From: an uncultured Selenomonadales bacterium
Lineage (GTDB): Bacteria; Bacillota; Negativicutes; DSM-1736; Dendrosporobacteraceae
Assembly (NCBI GenBank): GCA_946407015.1
Contig: CAMJML010000005.1
Location: forward strand, 62,001-126,000
Direction of reading: 5' to 3'
Length of the DNA stretch: 64,000 nucleotides
Both the position numbers and the translations under genes were made by a program. The notes beneath the pieces are model-generated. The model made no database searches, was not told the origin of the DNA, and worked only from the letters and a program-made list of their open reading frames with translations. Shown here piece after piece: positions 46,000 through 54,388 of this stretch. Numbering within the stretch: position 1 is the stretch's first letter; each line of letters starts with the position of its first letter.

Positions 46000-47696
46000 C
46001 ACAATTGTACGCGCCTACTTTAAGAGAAACTCCTGCAGATGCAGAAGTCATTAGCCATCAGCTTATGCTAAGAGCTGGTATGATTAGAAAAGCTGCTGGT
46101 GGAGTATATTCCTACTTACCGTTAGCATGGCGGACTTTGCGTAAAATTGAAACTATCGTACGCGAGGAGATGGATAATAAAGGTGGACAAGAGCTGCTAA
46201 TGCCCATTATGCAACCTGCCGAATTATGGCTGGAGACGGGCCGGTGGCATGTATACGGAGATGAAATGTTCCGTCTGAAAGATAGGCATCAGCGCGATTT
46301 TTGTTTAGGGCCAACCCATGAAGAAATGATTACCACTCTGGTAAGAGCCGATGTGCGATCCTATCGCCAACTGCCACTCATGCTCTATCAGATTCAAAAT
46401 AAATATCGGGATGAAATTAGACCTCGCTTTGGCTTAATGCGTGGCCGTGAATTTATTATGAAAGATCTTTACTCATTTGATCGTGACGAAGCAGGATTAG
46501 AAGAAAGCTATAATAAAATGTATGATGCGTACACACGGATTTTTTCCCGTTGTGGATTGAAGTTCCGAGCCGTAGAAGCAGATGCCGGGGCAATTGGCGG
46601 TAGTGGAACACATGAATTTATGGTTATTGCGGATTCAGGAGAAGCTGCGATCGTATATTGTGAGCAATGTGATTTTGCAGCTAATGTTGAGAAGGCTGAA
46701 TTAAAGCCAATTGAGTCTCCTGAAGAAACATTGCTGCCATTGGAGCTTAAAGATACTCCAGGAGCAAAAACAATCCACGAAATAACTGCTTTTTTGCAAA
46801 TTAGTCGTGAAAAGACAATTAAGGCATTAGCCTATAAAACGGATAAAGGCCCAGTTTTAGCTTTGGTGCGAGGAGATCATGAACTTAATGATATTAAACT
46901 GCAAAATCAATTAGGGTGCCTGACTTTAGAGCTGGCTGATGAAAAAGCGGTTGGTGCAGAGTTTGATAGCATTGCTGGCTTTCTTGGGCCAATTGGAATC
47001 AACAAAGATGTCATGATTGTAGCCGATACTACAGTCATGAATTTATTTAATGCTGTTTGTGGTGCCAATCAGTTGGATAAACATTGGCTTAATGTTAATC
47101 CTAATCGTGATTTTAAAGCCGCCATTGTTGCCGATATACGGCTTATTCAGGAATCGGATCCCTGCCCGCGCTGTGGTGCTTCCTTATTGACTGCTCGTGG
47201 GATCGAAGTGGGACAAGTCTTTAAATTATTTACCAAATACAGTACAGCTTTAAAAGCCACTTATTTGGATGACAACGGTAAGGAAAAACCGATGGTAATG
47301 GGTTGTTATGGAGTGGGTGTAAGTCGAACTATGGCTGCTGCTATCGAGCAAAATTATGATGAGAATGGAATTATTTGGCCAGCAGCCATTGCTCCTTATA
47401 CGATTGCTGTTATTCCAATCAGTCATAAAGATGCAGCTCAAATGGAAGCTGCGGTAAAAATTTATGAAGAGCTTAATAAGAATGGTATTGAAACTGTTTT
47501 AGATGATCGCAATGAACGTCCGGGAGTTAAATTCAAAGATGCCGATCTCATTGGCTATCCTTTAAGAATTACTGTTGGACCAAAAGCCATTAATGAGAAT
47601 TTAGTAGAAGTGAAAGTGAGACGAAATGGTCAGGTTATTCATTATACCATTGAAGAGTATTTACAAGCTGTGAAAGAACTTTTAAAAACCCTTTGA
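45990..47696 (+). CDS. proS: Prolyl-tRNA synthetase (bacterial type with editing insertion)
   Basis: This 568-residue class II synthetase has the catalytic core ([35 protein letters not shown], and [20 protein letters not shown]). A large INS editing insertion lies at about 225-400, with the anticodon domain at the C-terminus ([20 protein letters not shown]). It charges tRNA-Pro. Its ATG lies within the ispG 3' end, after GAGGAGGAAG, so the two are translationally coupled. Confidence 0.97.
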   Translation: MRLTQLYAPTLRETPADAEVISHQLMLRAGMIRKAAGGVYSYLPLAWRTLRKIETIVREEMDNKGGQELLMPIMQPAELWLETGRWHVYGDEMFRLKDRHQRDFCLGPTHEEMITTLVRADVRSYRQLPLMLYQIQNKYRDEIRPRFGLMRGREFIMKDLYSFDRDEAGLEESYNKMYDAYTRIFSRCGLKFRAVEADAGAIGGSGTHEFMVIADSGEAAIVYCEQCDFAANVEKAELKPIESPEETLLPLELKDTPGAKTIHEITAFLQISREKTIKALAYKTDKGPVLALVRGDHELNDIKLQNQLGCLTLELADEKAVGAEFDSIAGFLGPIGINKDVMIVADTTVMNLFNAVCGANQLDKHWLNVNPNRDFKAAIVADIRLIQESDPCPRCGASLLTARGIEVGQVFKLFTKYSTALKATYLDDNGKEKPMVMGCYGVGVSRTMAAAIEQNYDENGIIWPAAIAPYTIAVIPISHKDAAQMEAAVKIYEELNKNGIETVLDDRNERPGVKFKDADLIGYPLRITVGPKAINENLVEVKVRRNGQVIHYTIEEYLQAVKELLKTL

Positions 47697-47699
47697 GAG

Positions 47700-47737
47700 A
47701 AGAGCGGAATGGACATTTGTGCCATTGCGCTCTTTCC
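47700..47737 (+). terminator. Terminator-like hairpin after proS
   Basis: A 13-bp stem with one mismatch forms between 47700-47712 and 47722-47734, with a 9-base loop. Only a weak T stretch follows. It probably ends the dxr-to-proS transcript, with moderate efficiency. Confidence 0.6.
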
Positions 47738-47829
47738 AGTATTTACCGGATAAATCGATTTGCATCGTCTTTGTCATAATTTTCTCCAATCATGGTCATT
47801 CTAGTTAGTGCAACTTAATTTCGGGGTGA

Positions 47830-48660
47830 ATGTTTTTGCTATATGCTGATTTTAAAGCACTGGTTATCAATAATGAATTAAATTTGAATAAAATCGCAAA
47901 GCATTTTGGTATCAACCGTAGTTTTAAATGGGAAGAATCATTAACATTAAGTGAGCAGCTATTGCAAGGAATTGTTCAAGACATTGTCAATAAAAGTATT
48001 TATATATTTCATTTTGGCAGTATCGTTTTTATTAACTTTCAATATCATGAAATCATGGATTTTCTCAATTATATTAAAAAAATTCAGCCAGAATTGAATG
48101 TTACCGATAAATTTAAACACACTGATGATTACAAGTTAGAAATTAAGCAAGGTGAAAGCCAAACAATTAATAATGATTTAATGACTACGAGTCAAGCTGA
48201 AAAATATCAAATGGAAATTATTGCAACCATCCTTGCCAAATCAGTTGCGTTAGAAAAAATTGAAATTGAGATAGGGTATTTGCTTGATGAGATTGAATAT
48301 ATTGTGAATAAACTTCAGCAAGGTGAGTTGGCCTTTTCAGATAAAAAACTTGCCAGGTTTTCAGGTAATATTCTCGGATTTAAGCTTAATACCATCTCTT
48401 ACATTATGTTATTAGATAAACCTGATATTACTTGGGAGAACGAAGCTGCCAGCAACCTGTTTAATGATCTTAGTAATTTATTTGAATTGGATGATCGTTA
48501 CAAAACCATCTTGGATAAGACCGCTACGCTGATGGATATCACTGAGGTCTTCTCCGGATTAGCGCATGCAAAACGTGGGAATAAGCTGGAATGGGCTGTT
48601 ATTATTTTAATTGCGATCGAGATTGTGTTATCCTTGATTGAAAAGTTTGTCAGTCATTAA
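47830..48660 (+). CDS. RMD1/DUF155 (YagE) family protein with C-terminal TM anchor
   Basis: The 276 residues carry the RMD1/DUF155 pattern: IYIFHFGSIVFINF near residue 60, and LDKPDITWENEAASNLFNDL followed by LDDRYKTILDKTATLMDITE. A final membrane helix, EWAVIILIAIEIVLSLIE, completes the pattern. Yeast Rmd1 and mitochondrial RMND1 belong to this family; the bacterial role is not established. A TTG at 47836 with better spacing from GGGGTG (47823-47828) may be the real start. It stands alone between two terminator or promoter regions. Confidence 0.75.
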   Translation: MFLLYADFKALVINNELNLNKIAKHFGINRSFKWEESLTLSEQLLQGIVQDIVNKSIYIFHFGSIVFINFQYHEIMDFLNYIKKIQPELNVTDKFKHTDDYKLEIKQGESQTINNDLMTTSQAEKYQMEIIATILAKSVALEKIEIEIGYLLDEIEYIVNKLQQGELAFSDKKLARFSGNILGFKLNTISYIMLLDKPDITWENEAASNLFNDLSNLFELDDRYKTILDKTATLMDITEVFSGLAHAKRGNKLEWAVIILIAIEIVLSLIEKFVSH

Positions 48661-48714
48661 ACTTGCTTAGAATAATATGCTATAGTGTTGAAGGTCTTAC
48701 GTGCAGGAATATTC

Positions 48715-48743
48715 TTGACTGTGGAAATATATGACAATATAAT
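48715..48743 (+). promoter_or_regulatory. SigA promoter of CoA-binding protein/thioredoxin unit
   Basis: TTGACT (48715-48720), a 17-base spacer and TATAAT (48738-48743) make one of the best promoters in the window. Transcription would start near 48750, just before the Shine-Dalgarno, so the leader is very short. Confidence 0.8.
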
Positions 48744-48762
48744 GGAATCAGGGGGAAGACTT

Positions 48763-49146
48763 GTGAATTTGATCGATCGAATGCTGCAAGCAAAAAGTTG
48801 GGCTATTATTGGGGCTAGTAATGACAAACAGAAATACGGTTACAAGATTTACAAGTGTTTACTCGATAGAGGTATAGATGTTTATGCTGTAAATCCAGGA
48901 ATTTCCGAATTATTGGGGCGAAGGTGTTATGCGAGCATAAAAGATTTACCAATAAAGCCTGAAGCTGCCGATTTTGTAGTACCTCCGCGGATTGGGGAAC
49001 AAGTCATTCGCGAGTGTGCTGAAGTTGGAATTAAGAACATTTGGCTACAGCCCGGGGCACATTCTGATGAGATCGTTCACATTGCTCAGCAACTGGAACT
49101 TAATGTAGTTCATCATGCCTGTATTATGGTCGAACTTAATAAATAA
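48763..49146 (+). CDS. CoA-binding domain protein (YccU-like)
   Basis: The 127-residue Rossmann-fold protein contains AIIGASNDKQKYGYKIYKCL, VNPG and NIWLQPGAHSDE. These are the CoA-binding domain motifs of the succinyl-CoA synthetase alpha-like family. GTG 48763 is 5 bases after GGGGGAAG; longer readings start upstream of the predicted promoter. It precedes a thioredoxin gene by 13 bases and shares its promoter and terminator. The function of this family is not settled. Confidence 0.88.
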   Translation: MNLIDRMLQAKSWAIIGASNDKQKYGYKIYKCLLDRGIDVYAVNPGISELLGRRCYASIKDLPIKPEAADFVVPPRIGEQVIRECAEVGIKNIWLQPGAHSDEIVHIAQQLELNVVHHACIMVELNK

Positions 49147-49159
49147 GGGGGAGTATGAG

Positions 49160-49483
49160 ATGGCAGATGTAATGAATATTCGTGAAGATAATTTTCATGA
49201 AGAGGTAATCGAAGCGAAAAAACCGGTATTAGTAGATTTCTGGGCTCCTTGGTGTGGCTATTGTACAAAATTAGCACCTGTTTTTGATGAGTTGTCGGTA
49301 GAACTAGGGGATAAAGTAAACTTTGTTAAAGTGAATGTTGATGAAAATCGTAAACTCACTGAAAAGCAGGGAGTTATGAGCCTACCCACTGTCTTATTGT
49401 ATATTGATGGTGAGCAAGTAGAAAAAATAGTGGGCTTTTTACCAAAGGCAGCCATTATAAGCAAAATCAAGCCTCACATTTAA
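49160..49483 (+). CDS. trxA: Thioredoxin with CGYC active site
   Basis: This 107-residue thioredoxin-fold protein has the active site WCGYC (Cys32, Cys35) and cis-Pro76 (MSLPTVLL). The usual Pro between the cysteines is Tyr, which should change redox potential compared with canonical CGPC. No signal peptide, so cytoplasmic. ATG 49160 is 6 bases after AGGGGGAG. Cotranscribed with the CoA-binding gene. The gene symbol is given for the family; this may be a paralogue. Confidence 0.92.
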   Translation: MADVMNIREDNFHEEVIEAKKPVLVDFWAPWCGYCTKLAPVFDELSVELGDKVNFVKVNVDENRKLTEKQGVMSLPTVLLYIDGEQVEKIVGFLPKAAIISKIKPHI

Positions 49484-49488
49484 AGCAG

Positions 49489-49524
49489 AAAATGCGTATC
49501 GGTTATCCGATACGCATTTTTTTT
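49489..49524 (+). terminator. Strong terminator after thioredoxin gene
   Basis: AAAATGCGTATCGG (49489-49502) pairs perfectly with CCGATACGCATTTT (49507-49520) around a TTAT loop. It runs into eight T (49517-49524). It insulates the following feoB region. Confidence 0.9.
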
Positions 49525-49541
49525 GCTTACATATTTGACTG

Positions 49542-49565
49542 TACTTACGAATACAAAAGTAAGTA
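49542..49565 (+). promoter_or_regulatory. Inverted repeat before feoB, possible operator
   Basis: TACTTAC (49542-49548) and GTAAGTA (49559-49565) form a perfect 7-bp inverted repeat with a 10-base spacer. It lies just after a -35-like TTGACT (49535-49540). The matching -10 is poor. It lies 26 bases before the feoB start. It does not look like a Fur box. An operator for metal or redox control is an inference. Confidence 0.35.
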
Positions 49566-49591
49566 GGAATGGTTGTGGGGGTGTTGCGGTT

Positions 49592-51520
49592 ATGTCTATA
49601 GTGGTACTTATTGGTACCCCGAATGTTGGCAAAAGTGTCATTTTCAATCATCTAACAGGAACCTATGCAACAGTATCTAACTATCCAGGTACCACGGTTG
49701 ATATTTTGCGGGGAAAGGCAAAGATTAAAGGGGATTCTTATGAGATCATTGATACTCCAGGGATTTATTCCCTTATTCCGATTACAGAAGAAGAACGTGT
49801 CACCAGAAACTTGTTGACTCAAATAAAAGCAAAAGTAGTGGTTCATGTTATTGATGCAAAAAATATTAGAAGAATGCTGTCAATATCCTTACAATTGATA
49901 GAGGCCGGCCTTCCAGTAATTCTTGATGTCAATATGGTTGATGAGGCAAAAAAAACTGGGATGACGCTTTATGCTAATCGTCTGTCAAGTTTGTTAAATA
50001 TACCTGTAGTTGAAACCTCAGCCGTTCGCAAATTAGGACTCGATACTCTCAAAAAGGAGATCGGAACATATACTTATAGAGACCCAATTTCATTTCACTA
50101 TTCAGCGGATATAGAAAGCGTAATTAACGCTATTAGTCAAAACCTATCACAAGATTACGGATTTACGAAGCGAATGCTGGCTATCATGCTGATTAGTGGT
50201 GATGAATGTAGTCACGGCCTTATAAAAAACGAACAAACTTATGAATCAATAGTCAACGAGATTACCTCTCTTCAAGAGCATTATCCATGCAATTTAAGTT
50301 ATATAATCTCACAACAACGACAAGAATTTATTGATTATATTTTAAAATCGGTAGTGATATACGCTGCGAGACATCATAACAATCTGCTTGCAACCCTTGG
50401 CCGTTATTCGCGAGAGCCGTTAACGGGAATTCCAATCTTATGTTTCGTGTTATACTTTGGATTGTATCTTATCGTAGGGAAATTCGGTGCAGGTTTTTTA
50501 GTAGATTATATGGATCGCAGTATATTTTCGCAGTTGGTTACCCCGTGGGTGGAATTCTATGTAAGGGCAGGTATTCCCTGGGAGTGGTTACAGACATTGA
50601 TTGTAGGTGAATACGGAGTCTTCACACTTGGGATTCGTTATGCAATGGTCATTATTCTGCCAATTGTTGGTACCTTTTTTTTAGTGTTCGCCTTTTTAGA
50701 AGATACCGGTTACCTACCACGGTTAGCTATGCTGGTCGATAGCCTGTTTAAGCACTTTGGGTTGAATGGCCGGGCTATTATTCCCATCACACTGGGAACG
50801 GGCTGCGGAACAATGGCAGTTATGGTTACTAGAACCCTTGAAACAAGACGTGAAAGGATTTTGGCAACTTTTCTATTAGCTTTAACAATCCCGTGTTCTG
50901 CTCAACTTGGCGTTATCTTATCACTCTTATCCCATAATAACATTGCATTGGGAATATGGGCTTGTTATATTACGATGATGTTTATTATGGTTGGCTGGAT
51001 CAGTGCGAAACTCTATCCAGGTGAAAAGAGCAGTTTTTATATTGAGATTCCACCGCTGCGGCTGCCTTTAGTACAAAATATACTCAAGAAAGCTTGGGTT
51101 CGAATGGTTAGTTATTTTGTTGAGATATTACCGATTTTTCTCTTTACAAGTTTTATCATGTGGTTACTTGATCGTTTCGGTGTACTAAGCACTCTCATTA
51201 AAGCATTAAATCCCTTAATGCTTACTCTGGGGTTACCCCAGGAAATCACACCAGCATTCTTGTTTGGCTTTTTCCGGCGGGACTACGGAGCCGCGGGATT
51301 ATATGATCTAAGTAACCAAGGCCTTTTATCAGATAATCAACTGTTAGTGGCTGCAATCACTTTGACGTTATTTGTTCCTTGTGTTGCGCAACTAGCTGTT
51401 ATGATTAAAGAAAGGGGCTTTGTATTATCATTATTTATGGTAGTCATCATTGCTTTCCTAGCATTTGCATCAGGATGGTTTGTTCAATCTGTCTTAACAA
51501 GCTACGGAATAGTTTTATAA
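49592..51520 (+). CDS. feoB: Ferrous iron transporter FeoB
   Basis: The 642-residue membrane GTPase has G1 GTPNVGKS (residues 8-15), G3 DTPG (54-57) and G4 NMVD (114-117), then a helical spacer. About 8-10 membrane helices follow, with gate motifs GTGCGTMAVMVTRTLETRRE and FRRDYGAAGLYDL. It imports Fe2+ under anaerobic conditions. ATG 49592 is 8 bases after GGGGGTG (49577-49583); upstream in-frame starts begin in the terminator. feoA follows, the reverse of the common order. Confidence 0.93.
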   Translation: MSIVVLIGTPNVGKSVIFNHLTGTYATVSNYPGTTVDILRGKAKIKGDSYEIIDTPGIYSLIPITEEERVTRNLLTQIKAKVVVHVIDAKNIRRMLSISLQLIEAGLPVILDVNMVDEAKKTGMTLYANRLSSLLNIPVVETSAVRKLGLDTLKKEIGTYTYRDPISFHYSADIESVINAISQNLSQDYGFTKRMLAIMLISGDECSHGLIKNEQTYESIVNEITSLQEHYPCNLSYIISQQRQEFIDYILKSVVIYAARHHNNLLATLGRYSREPLTGIPILCFVLYFGLYLIVGKFGAGFLVDYMDRSIFSQLVTPWVEFYVRAGIPWEWLQTLIVGEYGVFTLGIRYAMVIILPIVGTFFLVFAFLEDTGYLPRLAMLVDSLFKHFGLNGRAIIPITLGTGCGTMAVMVTRTLETRRERILATFLLALTIPCSAQLGVILSLLSHNNIALGIWACYITMMFIMVGWISAKLYPGEKSSFYIEIPPLRLPLVQNILKKAWVRMVSYFVEILPIFLFTSFIMWLLDRFGVLSTLIKALNPLMLTLGLPQEITPAFLFGFFRRDYGAAGLYDLSNQGLLSDNQLLVAAITLTLFVPCVAQLAVMIKERGFVLSLFMVVIIAFLAFASGWFVQSVLTSYGIVL

Positions 51521-51538
51521 GGTCTTAGGAGGTGGCTT

Positions 51539-51784
51539 ATGACTGCCGGATTATCTATTATAAAGTGTAAGGCTGGTGAGAAAGTCAGGATAATAACCAT
51601 CAAGACCACGGATGATAAAATTTTACATAAATTAGCGGTATTTGGTATTTTTCCTGGTGGTGAATTGACTATTTTACAAATTAGGCCGGCCTATGTTTTG
51701 GAAATCGATCATACACAATTGGCTATTGACCGCGATTTAGCTAAAAATATTTATGTTCGAAAGCTTCTTGATGAGGAGGTATGA
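51539..51784 (+). CDS. feoA: FeoA, SH3-like partner of FeoB
   Basis: This 81-residue SH3-like domain protein contains CKAGEKVRIITI, LHKLAVFGIFPGGELTILQ and HTQLAIDRDLAKNIYV, a FeoA pattern. AGGAGGTGG precedes the ATG. It follows feoB by 18 bases, so it is cotranscribed and probably modulates FeoB. The feoB-feoA order is less usual. Confidence 0.9.
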   Translation: MTAGLSIIKCKAGEKVRIITIKTTDDKILHKLAVFGIFPGGELTILQIRPAYVLEIDHTQLAIDRDLAKNIYVRKLLDEEV

Positions 51785-51814
51785 GGCGATTATCAAGTCA
51801 CTAAGTTTAAATAA

Positions 51815-51845
51815 AAAAAACAGGGGTTACCCTGTTTTTTTATTT
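51815..51845. terminator. Bidirectional terminator between feoA and the minus-strand DUF1858 gene
   Basis: AAAAAACAGGG (51815-51825) pairs with CCCTGTTTTTT (51830-51840) around GTTA. It has an A run on one side and a T run on the other. It lies between two converging genes and can serve both; the minus-strand gene's stop codon overlaps its edge. Confidence 0.9.
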
Positions 51846-52070
51846 GCAGCCGCAACCGCAATCGCAGCCGCTTTCACCTGATACAACTTTATTCAGATCG
51901 ACGATAAGAGCTTCAATATCGATACCATGAGCGGATGCTCCTTGCTCAACATTTTCAAAGCGTGCGGCAGAACATCCTAAACAACCCATACCGTATTTAC
52001 GGAAGACTTCAACTGTTTGTGGGTATTTCTGTACGATTTCGATAATGCTCATATCTTTAGTTATATTCAT
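51840..52070 (-). CDS. DUF1858 protein with Cys-rich C-terminal tail
   Basis: This is the only minus-strand gene. The 76 residues carry the DUF1858 pattern (DMSIIEIVQKYPQTVEVFRK, then YGMGCLGCSAARFENVEQGA) with Cys30 and Cys33. A tail CDCGCGCK adds four cysteines (69, 71, 73, 75), which look metal-binding. Related domains occur as small redox-like partners in anaerobes; a precise function is unknown. AGGAGGGT lies close upstream and a strong promoter faces it. Confidence 0.88.
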   Translation of the reverse strand: MNITKDMSIIEIVQKYPQTVEVFRKYGMGCLGCSAARFENVEQGASAHGIDIEALIVDLNKVVSGESGCDCGCGCK

Positions 52071-52111
52071 GATAGACCCTCCTGTATAATAAATAGCTTG
52101 AGCTTGGCATC

Positions 52112-52140
52112 ATTATAGCATAAGGTGGCAGTTTTGTCAT
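52112..52140 (-). promoter_or_regulatory. Promoter of the DUF1858 gene (minus strand)
   Basis: On the minus strand ATGACA (52135-52140) and TATAAT (52112-52117) are separated by 17 bases. TGC precedes the -10, an extended -10. Transcription would start near 52105, about 35 bases before the gene. Confidence 0.75.
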
Positions 52141-52225
52141 TGAATTACATGATCTCACCGAAAGTCAAGCTTAAGTTTATTATCTTACCTTTAGTAAGTG
52201 TTATACAATTTTGTACTAGTATTTT

Positions 52226-52255
52226 TTGTGTTTTAAAAGTAAAATTCATTATAGT
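52226..52255 (+). promoter_or_regulatory. Candidate promoter of the YbaK gene
   Basis: TTGTGT (52226-52231), an 18-base spacer and TATAGT (52250-52255) lie in the right place in the divergent gap (52071-52302). The -35 match is modest. This gap contains no other recognisable element apart from the minus-strand promoter. Confidence 0.4.
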
Positions 52256-52302
52256 ATTGGTTTGCAATTATTTATTATTGTGGTAACAGGGAGGAAAAAT
52301 AA

Positions 52303-52758
52303 ATGCCCCAAAAACGTGTACAGGCTTTTTTAGCCCAATGTCCTGACTTAAAAATTATCTTATTTGATAGTTCAACTCACACTTCGGAAATGGCGGCTGA
52401 CGTCCTTGGTGTGGCGGTTGGGCAGATTGCCAAGTCATTGGTTTTTATTGCTGATACTCATCCCTTGATTCTTGTAGCATGTGGAGATCGAAGGGTCAAT
52501 ACTAAAAAATTAGCACAACAGATCGGCGCAAAAAAAGTGAAATTTGCCAGTGCTGAGATTGTTCAAACACTAACCGGTTTTGAACCGGGCGGAGTATCGC
52601 CTATTGGATTACTTCATGATCTTCCTGTTTATCTAGATCATAGTCTTTTTTCTTATCAAACGGTCTATACTGCTGCTGGAAGTGCAAATTCTTCACTGCC
52701 AATTTCGCCTCAGCGACTATTAGAAATTACCGGAGGAACAGTCGTAGAAGTCTGTTGA
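52303..52758 (+). CDS. YbaK/EbsC family aminoacyl-tRNA deacylase
   Basis: The 151-residue single-domain protein has IAKSLVFIADTHPLILVACG, KFASAEIVQTLTGFEPGGVS and the C-terminal VYTAAGSANSSLPI, matching YbaK-type trans-editing enzymes that hydrolyse Cys-tRNA-Pro or similar mischarged tRNA. ProS in this window has its own INS editing domain, and YbaK would complement it. GGGAGG precedes the ATG. A terminator follows. Confidence 0.92.
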   Translation: MPQKRVQAFLAQCPDLKIILFDSSTHTSEMAADVLGVAVGQIAKSLVFIADTHPLILVACGDRRVNTKKLAQQIGAKKVKFASAEIVQTLTGFEPGGVSPIGLLHDLPVYLDHSLFSYQTVYTAAGSANSSLPISPQRLLEITGGTVVEVC

Positions 52759-52843
52759 AGCGAGAAATTTGCAGTGTTTTGACGAAGTATAGGACCAAAA
52801 CCCTATTTTATATGGGATAGAAATCTCAATATTTCAGAATTTT

Positions 52844-52873
52844 AAATCCTTCATATTTTTATGAAGGATTTTT
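52844..52873 (+). terminator. Terminator after YbaK gene
   Basis: AAATCCTTCAT (52844-52854) pairs with ATGAAGGATTT (52861-52871) around six bases, then T-rich. It ends the YbaK unit just upstream of the mraZ promoter region. Confidence 0.8.
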
Positions 52874-52893
52874 ATGTTTTTTCCAGAATGTAG

Positions 52894-52899
52894 TATAAA
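52894..52899 (+). promoter_or_regulatory. Candidate -10 element of the mraZ/dcw promoter
   Basis: TATAAA (52894-52899) is a fair -10. At 17 bases upstream there is only TTTATG, a poor -35. It abuts the MraZ box, so transcription would start inside the repeats. The call rests mainly on position. Confidence 0.4.
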
Positions 52900-52925
52900 A
52901 AGTGGTGGATTGTGGTGTATTGTGG
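52899..52925 (+). promoter_or_regulatory. Putative MraZ operator: three 7-bp repeats with 10-bp period
   Basis: AAAGTGG (52899-52905), ATTGTGG (52909-52915) and ATTGTGG (52919-52925) repeat with exact 10-base period and 3-base gaps. This matches the kind of repeat reported for MraZ binding sites (AAAGTG[T/G]-N3 in mollicutes, TGGGN-N5 in E. coli). The site lies 25 bases before the mraZ start and overlaps the expected transcription start, so MraZ would repress its own operon. Confidence 0.75.
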
Positions 52926-52949
52926 TTAGAAATTAAGCTTGGTGGTGTG

Positions 52950-53387
52950 ATGGCCGTGTTGATGGGGGAGTATTTACATACTGTCGATAATAAAGGCCGC
53001 ATCATACTGCCGGCTAAACTGCGGGATGAGCTTGGAGAAAGCTTTATTCTCACGAAAGGCTTGGATAATTGTTTGTTTGTATATGGCAAAGAAGAATGGG
53101 CTATTCTAGAAAATAAGCTAAAGCAGTTACCTTTAGCTAAGCCGGAGGCCAGAGCTTTTGTAAGATTCTTTTTTGCCGGTGCAGCTGAAGCTGAATGTGA
53201 TAAACAAGGCAGGGTCTTATTACCGGTCAATCTTCGGGAATATGCGAAATTGGATAAAGATGCGGTAGTTATAGGGGTGTCGAACCGGGTCGAAATTTGG
53301 AGCAAGGATGCCTGGGATAAATATAATGAAGAAGTTAGCCCTGCAGTAACTCAAATAGCAGAAGAATTAGCTGATTTGGGTATATAG
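52950..53387 (+). CDS. mraZ: Transcriptional regulator MraZ
   Basis: The 145-residue protein has two SpoVT/AbrB-like DNA-binding halves ([18 protein letters not shown] and [17 protein letters not shown]). It is the first gene of the division and cell wall cluster and in other bacteria represses it. ATG 52950 follows GGTGGTG; an in-frame GTG/ATG further up would place the start inside the operator. A second ATG at 52962 (MGEYLHTVD) is an alternative. Confidence 0.95.
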   Translation: MAVLMGEYLHTVDNKGRIILPAKLRDELGESFILTKGLDNCLFVYGKEEWAILENKLKQLPLAKPEARAFVRFFFAGAAEAECDKQGRVLLPVNLREYAKLDKDAVVIGVSNRVEIWSKDAWDKYNEEVSPAVTQIAEELADLGI

Positions 53388-53414
53388 TGAGTGAAAGATT
53401 CTGAGGTGAATTTT

Positions 53415-54347
53415 GTGGATTTTCATCATGTCAGTGTACTTATGGAAGAGACGATAGCCGCTTTGGTTACTAATCCTGACGGAACTTATATTGATTGTAC
53501 ACTTGGGGGAAGTGGCCATGCTAAACGGATTGTTGATATTTTGACTCCTAAAGGAAGGTTCATCGGAATTGATCAAGACCCGGCAGCAATTAGAACCGGC
53601 CGTGAACGTTTAGCCGATGCGGCTTGTCAAGTGGATATTATAAATAACAATTTTAGCAATCTTGCTCAGATTATTGAGGAACTTCAAATTGATGCTGTTG
53701 ACGGAATATTATTTGATTTAGGGGTTTCATCTCACCAATTAGATGTAGCCGAAAGAGGTTTCTCTTACATGCAGGATGCACCTTTGGATATGAGAATGAA
53801 TCCGGAAAATAAATTTTCGGCATTCGAGGTTGTTAACTCATATAGTGAAGAAGCGTTGTCTTCGGTTATCTTTGAATATGGTGAGGAGCGGTGGGCGAAG
53901 CGGATAGCCAAACGGATTGTTGAAGCCAGACAGGGTGAGCCGATTATGACCACCGGTCAATTGGTTGATATTATAAAAAGAGCCATACCTGCTGCTGTAA
54001 GGCGGGAAGGTCCTCATCCGGCTAAAAGAACTTTTCAAGCTATCCGTATTGAAGTCAACAATGAGCTGAATATATTGCGTGATGTTTTTATCAGCGCTTG
54101 TGACAAATTGAAGTCAGGCGGGCGCCTGTGTATTATTACATTTCACTCACTTGAAGATCGGATTGCCAAACAAACTATACAAGCATTGACAAAAGGTTGT
54201 ATTTGTCCACCGCAGTTGCCGATTTGTGTTTGTCAAAATAAACCTAAAATGCGAGTGGTGAGTAAAGCTATTGCACCCTCAAGTTATGAGGTCGATGAAA
54301 ATCCAAGAGCTCGCAGTGCGAAGTTAAGAGTTGCTGAGAAGTTGTAA
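53415..54347 (+). CDS. rsmH: 16S rRNA (cytosine-1402-N4)-methyltransferase
   Basis: The 310-residue SAM-dependent enzyme (MraW) contains DCTLGGSGHAKRI (SAM motif), GILFDLGVSSHQLDVAERGF and the C-terminal RLCIITFHSLEDRIAKQTI. GTG 53415 has GAGGTG 6 bases upstream. An upstream GTG at 53391 is less well placed. Normal place after mraZ. Confidence 0.96.
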   Translation: MDFHHVSVLMEETIAALVTNPDGTYIDCTLGGSGHAKRIVDILTPKGRFIGIDQDPAAIRTGRERLADAACQVDIINNNFSNLAQIIEELQIDAVDGILFDLGVSSHQLDVAERGFSYMQDAPLDMRMNPENKFSAFEVVNSYSEEALSSVIFEYGEERWAKRIAKRIVEARQGEPIMTTGQLVDIIKRAIPAAVRREGPHPAKRTFQAIRIEVNNELNILRDVFISACDKLKSGGRLCIITFHSLEDRIAKQTIQALTKGCICPPQLPICVCQNKPKMRVVSKAIAPSSYEVDENPRARSAKLRVAEKL

Positions 54348-54388
54348 TCCATAGTAGCTGTTCTAATTTCTTTGAGGGGGAAATACAC

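Noticed and set aside
47735-47829. Promoter before the RMD1-family gene
   Set aside because: TTGCAT and TTGTCA are present but no -10 lies 16-18 bases downstream.
52775-52815. TTGACG near 52779 as a second dcw promoter
   Set aside because: No acceptable -10 at proper spacing, and a strong terminator lies downstream before mraZ.
52859-53305. 148-residue minus-strand reading frame over mraZ
   Set aside because: It mirrors the coding strand of mraZ, has no ribosome site and no domain.
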